DNA from: Vibrio mangrovi
Lineage (GTDB): Bacteria; Pseudomonadota; Gammaproteobacteria; Enterobacterales; Vibrionaceae
Reading direction: 5' to 3'
NCBI RefSeq assembly: GCF_024346955.1
Contig: NZ_AP024883.1
Location: 1,054,001-1,118,000 of the forward strand
Length of the DNA: 64,000 nt
Program-made: the position numbers and the translations under genes
Shown: piece by piece, positions 25,368 to 34,095 of the stretch
How positions within the stretch are numbered: position 1 is the first letter of the stretch
Layout of the letters: each line of letters starts with the position of its first letter
The notes under the pieces: model-generated
Databases searched by the model: none
Told to the model about the DNA's origin: nothing
What the model saw: only the letters and a program-made list of their open reading frames with translations

Positions 25368-26159
25368 ATGGAATATCCGGCAAGCCTGATTTTAGACTGG
25401 ATAGCAACATACTTCTGGCCGCTTACCCGGATATCGGCAATGCTGATGGTGATGACGGTGACCGGGGCTCGTTTTGTGACGGCCCGAATTCGTCTTTATC
25501 TTGCCCTTGCGATTACGTTGGCACTGATGCCGGCCATTCCTGCGGTTCCCCAAAATATTGAGCTGGTTTCCCTTCAGGGCTTTATGATCACCTTCGAGCA
25601 GATTGTGATCGGTGTGGCTATGGGCACCATTACTCAGTTTATGGTCCAGACATTTGTCATGCTGGGGCAGATCATCGGGATGCAGTCGAGTCTGGGTTTT
25701 GCATCAATGGTGGATCCGGCTAATGGTCAGAATACGCCGTTGCTTGGTCAGTTCTTTATGTTTCTGGCTACCATGTTCTTTTTAGGCAGTGATGGTCATT
25801 TGAAACTGATTCAACTGATTGGTTTTAGCTTCAAGACATTACCTATTGGTCAGGGTGGATTAACATCGGTAGATTTTCGTGAGCTGGCCTTATGGTTTGG
25901 TATCATGTTCAAAGTTGCCCTGACCATGTCACTTTCTGGAATCATTGCTTTGTTGACCGTGAATCTCTCATTCGGGGTCATGACCCGGGCTGCACCTCAG
26001 TTGAATATCTTTTCCCTCGGTTTTGCTTTTGCGCTCATGGTTGGATTACTGCTTTGTTGGTATATTGTCACGGGTCTTTATAGTCATTATGAGATCTTCT
26101 GGGAGCAGGGAGAAGCCCAAATCTGTCGATTTATTCGACTGGATTGTCAGGCACCTTAA
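25368..26159 (+). CDS. fliR: flagellar export gate protein FliR
   Basis: A 263-residue export-gate subunit with six hydrophobic segments and the motifs TRISAMLMVMTVTGARFVTA and GFASMVDPANGQNTPLLGQF. The frame stays open back to 25329 inside fliQ, but the ATG at 25368 (MEYPASL) follows GAGGAG (25356-25361) at good spacing and gives the usual length. Confidence 0.95.
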   Translation: MEYPASLILDWIATYFWPLTRISAMLMVMTVTGARFVTARIRLYLALAITLALMPAIPAVPQNIELVSLQGFMITFEQIVIGVAMGTITQFMVQTFVMLGQIIGMQSSLGFASMVDPANGQNTPLLGQFFMFLATMFFLGSDGHLKLIQLIGFSFKTLPIGQGGLTSVDFRELALWFGIMFKVALTMSLSGIIALLTVNLSFGVMTRAAPQLNIFSLGFAFALMVGLLLCWYIVTGLYSHYEIFWEQGEAQICRFIRLDCQAP

Positions 26160-26171
26160 GGAGGAACGACC

Positions 26172-27302
26172 TTGGCAGAGTCAGACGGACAAGAACGCAC
26201 CGAAGAAGCCACACCCCGAAGGCGGGAGCAGGCGAAAGAGAAAGGTCAGGTTGCCCGCTCAAAGGAACTGGCCTCGGTGTCGGTGCTGGTGGTCGGTGCT
26301 ATTGCGTTGATGTGGTTTGGTGAATCCTTAGCAAAAGCGCTGTATCTGTCGATGGGAAGATTGTTTACCCTGAGCCGGGAAGAAGTGTTCGACCTGACCA
26401 AATTGTTTGATATCTTGTCCGGTACGCTGGTTTCTCTGATTCTGCCACTGGTTCTGATTCTGGTGACGCTGTTTGTTGCTGCTTTGATTGGAGCAACCGG
26501 CGTAGGTGGTATTTCCTTTTCTGCTGAAGCTGCCCGCCCCAAAATGTCAAAGCTGAACCCATTAAGTGGACTGAAGCGGATGTTTGGCCTGCAAAGCTGG
26601 GTTGAACTGCTGAAATCTATTCTGAAAGTGTCTCTGGTTGCCGGGGTAGCATTCTCTTTAATCGACAGTCAGAAACTGGATTTATTCCAGCTAAGTCTGG
26701 ATGTTTTTCCACAAAATATATATCACGCACTTCAGATTCTGCTCAATTTTGTCCTGTTGATTAGCTGTTCTTTGCTGATCGTTGTGGCGATAGATATTCC
26801 CTTCCAGATTTGGCAACACGCCAACCAGTTGAAAATGACCAAGCAGGAAGTGAAAGACGAATACAAAGATACGGAAGGTAAACCTGAAGTTAAAGGCCGG
26901 ATCAGGATGCTGCAAAGGGAAGCAGCACAGAGACGGATGATGGCTGATGTTCCTCAGGCCGATGTGATTGTGACCAACCCGGAACATTTTTCTGTAGCAC
27001 TGCGGTACAAGCAAAATACCGACAAAGCACCAGTAGTTGTGGCAAAAGGGATTGATCATCTTGCACTCAAAATCCGGGAAGTTGCCAGAGAGCATGATAT
27101 TGAGATTGTTCCCGCACCACCATTGGCCCGAGCCCTTTATCATACCACTGAGCTGGAGCAGGAAATTCCGGATGGCTTGTTCATCGCCGTTGCTCAGGTA
27201 CTGGCTTATGTTTTCCAGTTACGCCAGTACCGGCGGCGTGGTGGTAAACGGCCAAAGCTGAACGAAGAGGCGATGACCATTCCAACCGATATGAACTATT
27301 AG
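26172..27302 (+). CDS. flhB: flagellar export switch protein FlhB (NPEH motif)
   Basis: A 376-residue export-gate protein whose cytoplasmic domain sets substrate specificity. The N-terminal signature AESDGQERTEEATPRRR is present and shows that the TTG at 26172, after AAGGAGG, is the start. Four membrane segments (about 35-55, 88-110, 145-165, 188-208) precede the cytoplasmic domain. The autocleavage site is Asn269-Pro270-Glu271-His272 (NPEH) where the textbook motif is NPTH; Asn and Pro, which define the cut, are kept. It is last in the operon. flhA is not next to it; in V. cholerae it is elsewhere, as I recall. Confidence 0.96.
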   Translation: MAESDGQERTEEATPRRREQAKEKGQVARSKELASVSVLVVGAIALMWFGESLAKALYLSMGRLFTLSREEVFDLTKLFDILSGTLVSLILPLVLILVTLFVAALIGATGVGGISFSAEAARPKMSKLNPLSGLKRMFGLQSWVELLKSILKVSLVAGVAFSLIDSQKLDLFQLSLDVFPQNIYHALQILLNFVLLISCSLLIVVAIDIPFQIWQHANQLKMTKQEVKDEYKDTEGKPEVKGRIRMLQREAAQRRMMADVPQADVIVTNPEHFSVALRYKQNTDKAPVVVAKGIDHLALKIREVAREHDIEIVPAPPLARALYHTTELEQEIPDGLFIAVAQVLAYVFQLRQYRRRGGKRPKLNEEAMTIPTDMNY

Positions 27303-27352
27303 GGCTGTTGAACGTTTCCTGGTGTTTTTTGCACTGTGTTACCCTGAATCTT

Positions 27353-27883
27353 TTATTTCTCCGGGATGGAAAGCAGAATCAGCAGCGCTCCATCTCCGCC
27401 AAATTCCAGTGGTGCCTGATGGAATGCCATCACATCAGGATGCTGAGCCAGCCACAAAGGCACTTTCTGTTTCAGAATATGTTTACCGATACCATGCTGA
27501 ACACAGGCACAGTGGATGCCTTCTTTGATGCAGTACGCAATCATGGCTCCAAGTTCTCTTTTCGCCTCTTTCTGAGTCATTCCATGCATGTCCAGAAATA
27601 CGTCCGGAACATACACGCCCCGGCGCAGACGTTTGACTTCATATTTGGAAACATCACTGCGGGCGTAGCGTGTTGGCCCTTCCTGCTCGAGGTGAGGGAC
27701 AAACTCATCGGAAAAATAAAATTCGTTATCATTTGCGTCATGAATGTTTCGGCGTGCTAAATTTTGTTTGGTATTTCTGTTTGGTTGCCGGACTATGGTA
27801 TCCTGACGCAACTTTTTTACGCCCTGTACTGCATCTTTGAATAAGGTTGAGTCATCATCCTGATATGGGTCGTGGTCACTCAT
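27353..27883 (-). CDS. smrB: Smr-domain endonuclease SmrB
   Basis: A 176-residue Smr-domain nuclease. In E. coli SmrB cuts mRNA between collided ribosomes for rescue. The Smr motifs are present: LDMHGMTQKEAKRELGAM and CVQHGIGKHILKQKVPLWLA. The frame opens 20 codons further up, but MSDHDPYQDDD at 27883 matches the family start and leaves a 62-base divergent space to prmB. It converges on flhB. Confidence 0.93.
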   Translation of the reverse strand: MSDHDPYQDDDSTLFKDAVQGVKKLRQDTIVRQPNRNTKQNLARRNIHDANDNEFYFSDEFVPHLEQEGPTRYARSDVSKYEVKRLRRGVYVPDVFLDMHGMTQKEAKRELGAMIAYCIKEGIHCACVQHGIGKHILKQKVPLWLAQHPDVMAFHQAPLEFGGDGALLILLSIPEK

Positions 27884-27945
27884 GCGCTGTTCATATGTTC
27901 GTTTAATTCGGATAAGCAGTATTGTAGCGCTTTTTGGAGGCAATT

Positions 27946-28878
27946 TTGGATAAGATTTTTGTCGATGAAGCGGTATCTGAGCTTCATACGCTTCAGGATA
28001 TGGTTCGCTGGACAGTCAGTCGCTTCAATGCGGCTGGATTATTTTACGGTCATGGAACCGATAATGCCTGGGATGAAGCGGTTCAGTTGATTTTACCCAC
28101 ACTATATCTGCCGATTGATGTGCCTTCACATGTATTGAGTTCTCGTCTGACAATGAGTGAGAGAACAGATATTGTCGAACGGGTGATTCAGCGCATTAAA
28201 GAACGTAAACCTGTCGCCTATCTGACCAATAAAGCCTGGTTCTGTGGACTGGAGTTTTTTGTCGATGAGCGGGTATTGGTACCTCGTTCTCCAATCGGGG
28301 AGCTGATTGAGAATCAGTTTCAGCCCTGGTTGAGTGAAAGCCCGACCAGAATCATGGATCTCTGTACCGGCAGTGGCTGTATTGCAATCGCATGTGCGCA
28401 TGTATTTCCGGATGCAGAAGTTGATGCGGTTGATATTTCCGCCGATGCTTTGGCTGTTGCTGAAATCAATATTCAGGACCACGGGCTGGAACAGCAGGTT
28501 TTTCCGATGCGTTCAGACCTCTTCCGGGATTTACCGAAAGAAAAGTATGAGCTAATCGTTTCTAATCCTCCTTACGTGGATCAGGAAGATATGGACTCAT
28601 TGCCACGAGAATTTGAGCATGAACCTGAGTTAGGTCTGGCAGCCGGTGTTGATGGTCTGGAACTGGTACGCAGAATTCTTGCCAATGCACCGGACTATCT
28701 GACTGAGCAGGGAATTCTAATCTGTGAAGTTGGTAATTCAATGGTACATATGATGGAGCAGTATCCGGAAATTCCGTTTACCTGGCTGGAGTTTGCCAAT
28801 GGCGGGCATGGGGTCTTTATGCTGACCCGGCAACAATTGCTTGAATGTGCGGATCAGTTTGCCGATTATCTGGATTAA
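27946..28878 (+). CDS. prmB: 50S ribosomal protein L3 glutamine methyltransferase PrmB
   Basis: A 310-residue SAM-dependent methyltransferase that methylates a glutamine of ribosomal protein L3. SAM-binding motif IMDLCTGSGCIAIACAHVFP and catalytic NPPY (IVSNPPYVDQED). I take the TTG at 27946 (MDKIFVDEAV) because GGAGG (27936-27940) lies five bases upstream; the in-frame TTG at 27934 overlaps that site. The result equals the 310 residues of E. coli PrmB. Divergent from smrB. Confidence 0.94.
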   Translation: MDKIFVDEAVSELHTLQDMVRWTVSRFNAAGLFYGHGTDNAWDEAVQLILPTLYLPIDVPSHVLSSRLTMSERTDIVERVIQRIKERKPVAYLTNKAWFCGLEFFVDERVLVPRSPIGELIENQFQPWLSESPTRIMDLCTGSGCIAIACAHVFPDAEVDAVDISADALAVAEINIQDHGLEQQVFPMRSDLFRDLPKEKYELIVSNPPYVDQEDMDSLPREFEHEPELGLAAGVDGLELVRRILANAPDYLTEQGILICEVGNSMVHMMEQYPEIPFTWLEFANGGHGVFMLTRQQLLECADQFADYLD

Positions 28879-29145
28879 CACCGGAGAAAGCGTCTGGGAG
28901 GAGTCAGTGCCACCGATTGGGCTTTACATCAAATCAGAATCAAGCGACTATGAGGCCACTCAACGCTAACACGGTATCTCAGCCTCATACTGCCGTCTGA
29001 TCTAAAAATGGTTTGGTCTGGTTTGGGGCTCGCCATCAAGTAGATGGTTAACCAGAAAATAGTTATACCATTCAGAGCATATCTTTATCTGGGTTGGTAT
29101 TAGCTGATAAATTGATAACAGAAAAATTTATAGACAGGAAAGTGC

Positions 29146-30231
29146 ATGGCAGGAAATAGTATCGGGCAACATTTTCGTGTAACGACATTTGGAGAAAGTC
29201 ACGGTCTTGCTCTGGGATGTATCGTTGACGGATGCCCTCCGGGACTTGAGCTGACCGAAGCCGATTTACAGGGTGATCTTGACAGACGTCGCCCGGGAAC
29301 TTCGCGTTACACCACGCAAAGACGTGAGCCGGACGAAGTCAAAATTTTGTCTGGGGTGTTTGAGGGAAAAACAACCGGAACCTCAATTGGACTATTGATC
29401 GAGAATACGGATCAACGTTCTAAAGATTATTCAGATATCAAAGATAAATTCCGTCCGGGACACGCTGATTATACTTATCATCAGAAGTACGGAATTCGGG
29501 ATTATCGCGGCGGTGGCCGTTCTTCTGCCCGTGAAACTGCAATGCGGGTAGCTGCCGGAGCTGTGGCCAAAAAATACCTCCGTCAGGAATTCGGGATTGA
29601 AATTCGTGCTTATCTTGCGCAAATGGGAGATATCTCAATAGAGAAAGTCGATTGGGCTGAAATCGAAAATAATGCTTTTTTCTGTCCTGATGTCGACAAA
29701 GTCGAACAGTTTGATGCACTGATCCGTGATCTGAAAAAACAAGGCGATTCTATCGGAGCGAAGATTCAGGTGGTTGCTACTCAGGTTCCTGTCGGGTTGG
29801 GAGAGCCTGTTTTTGACCGTTTGGATGCCGATATTGCCCATGCATTGATGAGTATCAACGCGGTAAAAGGCGTTGAAATCGGAGATGGTTTTGCTGTCGT
29901 ACAGCAAAAGGGAAGTCAGCATCGGGATACGTTGTCTCCTGATGGTTTTGGCAGTAATCATGCCGGTGGTGTGCTGGGCGGTATTTCAACCGGGCAGGAT
30001 ATTGTCGCCAATATTGCGTTGAAACCAACCTCAAGTATTACAGTTCCCGGAGATACCATCACCAAAGCAGGAGAAAAGACGCAACTGATTACTAAAGGGC
30101 GTCATGATCCGTGTGTCGGTATTCGTGCTGTTCCGATCGCGGAAGCGATGCTGGCGATTGTATTGATGGATCATTTGCTACGTCACCGTGGCCAGAATCA
30201 GAATGTGACGACGGAAACGCCGAAGATTTAA
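29146..30231 (+). CDS. aroC: chorismate synthase
   Basis: A 361-residue chorismate synthase, the last step of the shikimate pathway (EPSP to chorismate, needs reduced FMN). Family signatures: GNSIGQHFRVTTFGESHGLA, the DYRGGGRSSARETAMRVAAG region, and RHDPCVGIRAVPIAEAM. Length is normal. The 267 bases before it hold an 8-bp inverted repeat with a 25-base loop (28949-28989) and no gene. A strong terminator follows. Confidence 0.97.
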   Translation: MAGNSIGQHFRVTTFGESHGLALGCIVDGCPPGLELTEADLQGDLDRRRPGTSRYTTQRREPDEVKILSGVFEGKTTGTSIGLLIENTDQRSKDYSDIKDKFRPGHADYTYHQKYGIRDYRGGGRSSARETAMRVAAGAVAKKYLRQEFGIEIRAYLAQMGDISIEKVDWAEIENNAFFCPDVDKVEQFDALIRDLKKQGDSIGAKIQVVATQVPVGLGEPVFDRLDADIAHALMSINAVKGVEIGDGFAVVQQKGSQHRDTLSPDGFGSNHAGGVLGGISTGQDIVANIALKPTSSITVPGDTITKAGEKTQLITKGRHDPCVGIRAVPIAEAMLAIVLMDHLLRHRGQNQNVTTETPKI

Positions 30232-30273
30232 TTTCTGAAGTCGCCTCGGTATGTCGTTCAGTGAACGAATCTG

Positions 30274-30300
30274 AAATGCCCTCACCGGAGGGCATTTTTT
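30274..30300 (+). terminator. intrinsic terminator after aroC
   Basis: Ten-base-pair perfect stem AAATGCCCTC (30274-30283) with GAGGGCATTT (30288-30297), ACCG loop and a T run. Confidence 0.92.
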
Positions 30301-30371
30301 ATGGAGAGACTTTACCTCCGCCGGGAAAAACAGGAGAATGCACTCCGTTGTAAAAGCGTATCAAGTGAACC

Positions 30372-30902
30372 ATGGATCATCAGTATCAGGACTTAATCAA
30401 CATTTTTAACTGTACCTTTTCCGGACGTTATAATACCCGTCTGGTCTCCGGCGATGATGAACCCATTTATCTGCCGGCTGGTGGCCCGGTTTCTTACCAC
30501 CGGATTATTTTTGCCCACGGTTTTTATGCCTCGGCCCTGCATGAGATTGCTCACTGGTGTGTTGCCGGCCCTGAACGTCGTTTGCTGGAAGATTTTGGTT
30601 ACTGGTATGAACCTGACGGGCGGACCCGTGAAGTTCAGGCTGCTTTTGAGCTGGTTGAAGTTCGTCCTCAGGCATATGAGTGGATTCTCTCGGTCAGCGC
30701 CGGTTTTCCTTTTTCTGTCAGTTGTGACAATCTGAATGGGGATTTTGAGCCGGATCGGTTGCAATTCATGGAGAAAGTTCATCGTGAGGTGATGCAGATC
30801 CTCAGAGAGGGACTGCCCGAACGGGTTGGGCTTCTCGCAGAGGAACTGCGGATTTTTTATCAGACTGAGCCGCTGTCTCCGGCGTTATTTGTTGTGAAGT
30901 AA
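30372..30902 (+). CDS. epmC: elongation factor P hydroxylase EpmC
   Basis: A 176-residue protein of the EpmC (YfcM) family, which hydroxylates the beta-lysylated lysine of EF-P. The metal-binding HEIAHW motif is clear (SALHEIAHWCVAG), as is the following YWYEPDGRTREVQAAFELVE. epmA and epmB are not in the window. It is 61 bases before yfcL, as in the E. coli yfcM-yfcL neighbourhood. Confidence 0.95.
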   Translation: MDHQYQDLINIFNCTFSGRYNTRLVSGDDEPIYLPAGGPVSYHRIIFAHGFYASALHEIAHWCVAGPERRLLEDFGYWYEPDGRTREVQAAFELVEVRPQAYEWILSVSAGFPFSVSCDNLNGDFEPDRLQFMEKVHREVMQILREGLPERVGLLAEELRIFYQTEPLSPALFVVK

Positions 30903-30963
30903 TACCATTGACAAAGTATCTATTCGGATTAACGCGCCCTAGGGTGGCAATGAAGAGTGTAAA

Positions 30964-31230
30964 ATGATTATTGAATTTGAAGAAAAAATGCTGGCACTGA
31001 TCGATGATGGCATTGAGCAGGCCTCTGACGATGAATTGTTTGCTGGTGGTTATCTACGGGGGCACATTTCTCTTGCTGCGGCAGCATGTGAAGATGAAGG
31101 GATTGCCGATTTAGCTGAACTGAAAGCCCGTATTGATGCCAGTCTGGAAAATGCACGCTCCGAACTGACGCCCTCGGATCGGCTGATTGTTCAACAACTC
31201 TGGGAAAAACTCCAGTCCCAGACGGTTTAA
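30964..31230 (+). CDS. yfcL: YfcL family protein
   Basis: An 88-residue, acidic, all-helical protein of unknown function. It matches the YfcL family in length and pattern (DDELFAGGYLRGHISLAAA, then LTPSDRLIVQQLWEKL). It is conserved next to epmC and mnmC in enterobacteria, which suggests a link to translation, but nothing more can be read from the sequence. Confidence 0.88.
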   Translation: MIIEFEEKMLALIDDGIEQASDDELFAGGYLRGHISLAAAACEDEGIADLAELKARIDASLENARSELTPSDRLIVQQLWEKLQSQTV

Positions 31231-31342
31231 ACCTCGCCCTAAGAGTAGTTCTAATTATTTGAATGTATCTATATAAATTTTGTGGTTGTTGTCACACTGA
31301 TGAAGACTTATGCTGATTTCATCATATAGAGATGTCGAGGTA

Positions 31343-31876
31343 ATGACTGTGAAAATTATTGCGTTTGGTGCGAGTACAAGTTCAACTTCAATCAATAAAG
31401 CATTGGCAACTTATGCGGCGAATCTGGCAGATAATGTCGAAGTTCAGATATTAGATATAAATGATTATACAGTGCCGATTTTTAGCGAAGATCTGGAAAA
31501 AGATATCGGCCATGCAGAAGGTGCAAAAGCTTTTCTGGATGATCTGGCACAGGCTGATGCATATGTCATTTCTTACGCTGAACACAATGGCCACTATCCG
31601 GCGGCTTATAAAAATCTGTTTGACTGGGTGAGCCGGATTGATCGGGATATCTTTAAGAGTAAACCTGCCGTTTATCTGGCAACGTCTCCCGGTGCAGGTG
31701 GTGCTCAGTCGGTATTGGCGGCGGCAACAGCTTCGGCCGGTTTCTTTGGCGGTAATGTAAAAGCATCGATTTCCGTTCCCAGCTTTTATGATAACTTCGA
31801 TATGGAAACCGGTAAGGTAACCAACGCGACGATTGCGACTGAAATTCAGGAAGCTGTAGCCACACTACTGGCGTAA
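31343..31876 (+). CDS. NADPH-dependent FMN reductase / flavodoxin-fold oxidoreductase
   Basis: A 177-residue flavodoxin-like protein of the NADPH-dependent FMN reductase family. The FMN phosphate loop FGASTSSTSINKAL is at the N-terminus; PAAYKNLFDWVSR and KPAVYLATSPGAGGAQ form the rest of the flavin site. The frame opens at 31310; the ATG at 31343 or the GTG at 31349 is likelier, the latter better spaced from GAGG (31337-31340). The substrate cannot be read; quinone or azo reduction are possible. A strong terminator follows. Confidence 0.85.
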   Translation: MTVKIIAFGASTSSTSINKALATYAANLADNVEVQILDINDYTVPIFSEDLEKDIGHAEGAKAFLDDLAQADAYVISYAEHNGHYPAAYKNLFDWVSRIDRDIFKSKPAVYLATSPGAGGAQSVLAAATASAGFFGGNVKASISVPSFYDNFDMETGKVTNATIATEIQEAVATLLA

Positions 31877-31902
31877 TTTTATCTCTGCGAAAGCTCGGAA
31901 TA

Positions 31903-31934
31903 AACCACCCGGAATGTACGTTCCGGGTGGTTTT
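31903..31934. terminator. terminator between FMN reductase gene and mnmC
   Basis: Twelve-base-pair stem AACCACCCGGAA (31903-31914) with TTCCGGGTGGTT (31921-31932), followed by T on the plus strand. It may serve both convergent genes. Confidence 0.85.
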
Positions 31935-31952
31935 GTCTATTGAGAGGACGGG

Positions 31953-33974
31953 TTATGTTTCTGAGACTGATTTGCCTTTCCGCAGTTTCCTGACCCACAT
32001 CCGGCAGGGATGCAGTCGTTCCAGTAAGTCAACCGGTAATGGGAGCGGATCGCCACACATCATTGAGGCAAGTAGCTCTGCCAGTAACGGTGCGGAACTG
32101 AGTCCTCGTGAGCCGAGCCCTAACAGACCGTAGAGATGTGGGAAGTGGTGAATTGTTTGTGCCGACTGTGCTGTTTGTGAGGCCAGTGACTGATACTGGG
32201 TTTTGATTGTTTGCAAGTCTCCCAGATTACCGGCGAAAGGCAGGTGATCACGACTGACACAGCGAATTCCCTGTCTTGACTGATTCTGAGAGACGTCCAC
32301 ATCTTCCGGCCAGTTTTGATCAGGAATACAGGTTTGCAGTTTTTCCCGGTTCTGAATCTGAGCGGTTGGATCAAAGCGGGTATCAATATGCTGCCGGTCG
32401 TAGCTGGCTCCGATACAGTGGTGCTGGTTACCCGGATTGACCGGTGTCATATAACCATCATAACAGAGCACGGTTTTGAGTTGTTCCAGCGTGTCGGTGG
32501 TTGGGATATGGCTGACCTGACCTTTCACTTTTGCCAGTGGCAGCGTCTGGCTGGGAAGGAGCTGATCATATTGATGTCCATTGGCAATCACGACGCACTG
32601 ATGTCTGAATATCTGCTCCGAACTGTGCAATTGCCAGACTTGCTTCTGTTCATCCCAGTTGAGTGAGTCAATCGGGGTCCGGAAATGGGGCTGTAACTGT
32701 CCGGATGACTGTAGTGTTGAGAGGATTTGTTCGGTTAACTGAGCCGGACAGAGCCAGCCTCCGAGTGGATAGTAAAGGCTTTCTGATGTGACCGGCAGGC
32801 CAATTGTTTCTGAAGTTTGTTGTGCATCAAGACCTGTAACGAGTGTTGCCGGAAAGTGATTTGTAGCGATGGGCTTTAATTTTTTCTGTGCCTGTTCATT
32901 CCACATGAGTTGAGTTACGCCACACCACTGGTGATCAAAACGAAGTCCGTCATTCGCCATCTGCTCAACAAATTGTCGGGCATATAAAAAACTGGCAGCA
33001 AAGAAACGGGATAAAGGGTCATGCTGTGCATTCAGCAGCGGATAAATTGCTCCCTGGCGGTTGCCGGAAGCTCCCTGAGCCGCTTTTTCATCCTGACAGT
33101 ACAGAGTTACCCGGATTCCCCGTCTGCTTAATGCTTTTGCCAGTGTAGCACTGGCAATACCGCCACCGATGATGGCGACATCTGACAAATCAGGCACAGC
33201 GTGACAGGCATACCACGGCAGCATATTAGTGAACCCGGTCGGTGTTTCCATGGCTCCGGCCAGCATTTCCCGTTTCGTACCGAATCCTTTCACTTTCTGC
33301 ATGGAAAAACCGGCTTCGATTAACCCCCGGCGTACAAATCCAGCTGCTGTAAACGTGGTGCAGGTTGCATCCGCTCTGGCCAGTTTAGCCATCTGATCAA
33401 ACAGTTGCTGATTCCACATATCGGGATTTTTACTGGGAGCAAAACCGTCGAGAAACCAGGCGTCGATAAGGCCATCCCGGGAAACGGGAACCAAAGGCAT
33501 GCAATCATGAATATCACCAAACCACAAATCGAGTGTGACCGCGCCGTCAGCTAAGGTTATCCGGTGACATTCCGGGACCGCCAGCGGGTAATGTCGCTGA
33601 AGTTCTCCGGCATAATCTGCCAGTTCGGGCCAGGCCTGGTGAGCTTTGATTAAATCTTCTTTACTGACAGGATATTTTTCAAAGCTGATAAAATGGAGTG
33701 ACTGGAGTGGTGCTTCCGGATGCTGCTGGCGGAAGAGATCAAATGCCTGCCAGGCGGCAAGAAAATTGAGTCCGGTACCGAATCCTGTTTCTCCAATCAC
33801 AAATCTTGGCTGGTTAAAGTGATTCCAGCGTTCAGGTAATTGATTTTTTTGGAGAAAAACGTATCTTGTCTCCTCAAGTCCATTCACATTCGAAAAATAG
33901 ACGTCGTCAAACTCCCCGGACACGGGTGTACCGGATTCGTTCCAGTCCAGTTTGGCATTGATAATTTTAGTCAT
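31953..33974 (-). CDS. mnmC: bifunctional tRNA mnm5s2U biosynthesis enzyme MnmC
   Basis: A 673-residue fusion enzyme that completes mnm5s2U at the tRNA wobble position. The N-terminal methyltransferase domain (about 1-240: VIGETGFGTGLNFLAAWQAF; DAWFLDGFAPSKNPDMW) is followed by a FAD oxidoreductase domain (from about 265: DVAIIGGGIASATLAKALSR) that removes the carboxymethyl group. Normal length, both active-site regions intact. Divergent from fabB, with 121 bases between the starts. Confidence 0.96.
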   Translation of the reverse strand: MTKIINAKLDWNESGTPVSGEFDDVYFSNVNGLEETRYVFLQKNQLPERWNHFNQPRFVIGETGFGTGLNFLAAWQAFDLFRQQHPEAPLQSLHFISFEKYPVSKEDLIKAHQAWPELADYAGELQRHYPLAVPECHRITLADGAVTLDLWFGDIHDCMPLVPVSRDGLIDAWFLDGFAPSKNPDMWNQQLFDQMAKLARADATCTTFTAAGFVRRGLIEAGFSMQKVKGFGTKREMLAGAMETPTGFTNMLPWYACHAVPDLSDVAIIGGGIASATLAKALSRRGIRVTLYCQDEKAAQGASGNRQGAIYPLLNAQHDPLSRFFAASFLYARQFVEQMANDGLRFDHQWCGVTQLMWNEQAQKKLKPIATNHFPATLVTGLDAQQTSETIGLPVTSESLYYPLGGWLCPAQLTEQILSTLQSSGQLQPHFRTPIDSLNWDEQKQVWQLHSSEQIFRHQCVVIANGHQYDQLLPSQTLPLAKVKGQVSHIPTTDTLEQLKTVLCYDGYMTPVNPGNQHHCIGASYDRQHIDTRFDPTAQIQNREKLQTCIPDQNWPEDVDVSQNQSRQGIRCVSRDHLPFAGNLGDLQTIKTQYQSLASQTAQSAQTIHHFPHLYGLLGLGSRGLSSAPLLAELLASMMCGDPLPLPVDLLERLHPCRMWVRKLRKGKSVSET

Positions 33975-34095
33975 AGTGGTTTTGTCTTAATATATGAATG
34001 TGGGGGAATTGTACGAATTTCTTGGAAAGCTGACCACTTCCATAGGCTTTGTCAGCTATCATCGTATGCGAAATTTCAATGAATAGGGATCTTAT

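Noticed and set aside
27308..27760. 150-codon frame opposite smrB
   Set aside because: Antisense to a well-supported Smr protein; composition unlike a real protein.
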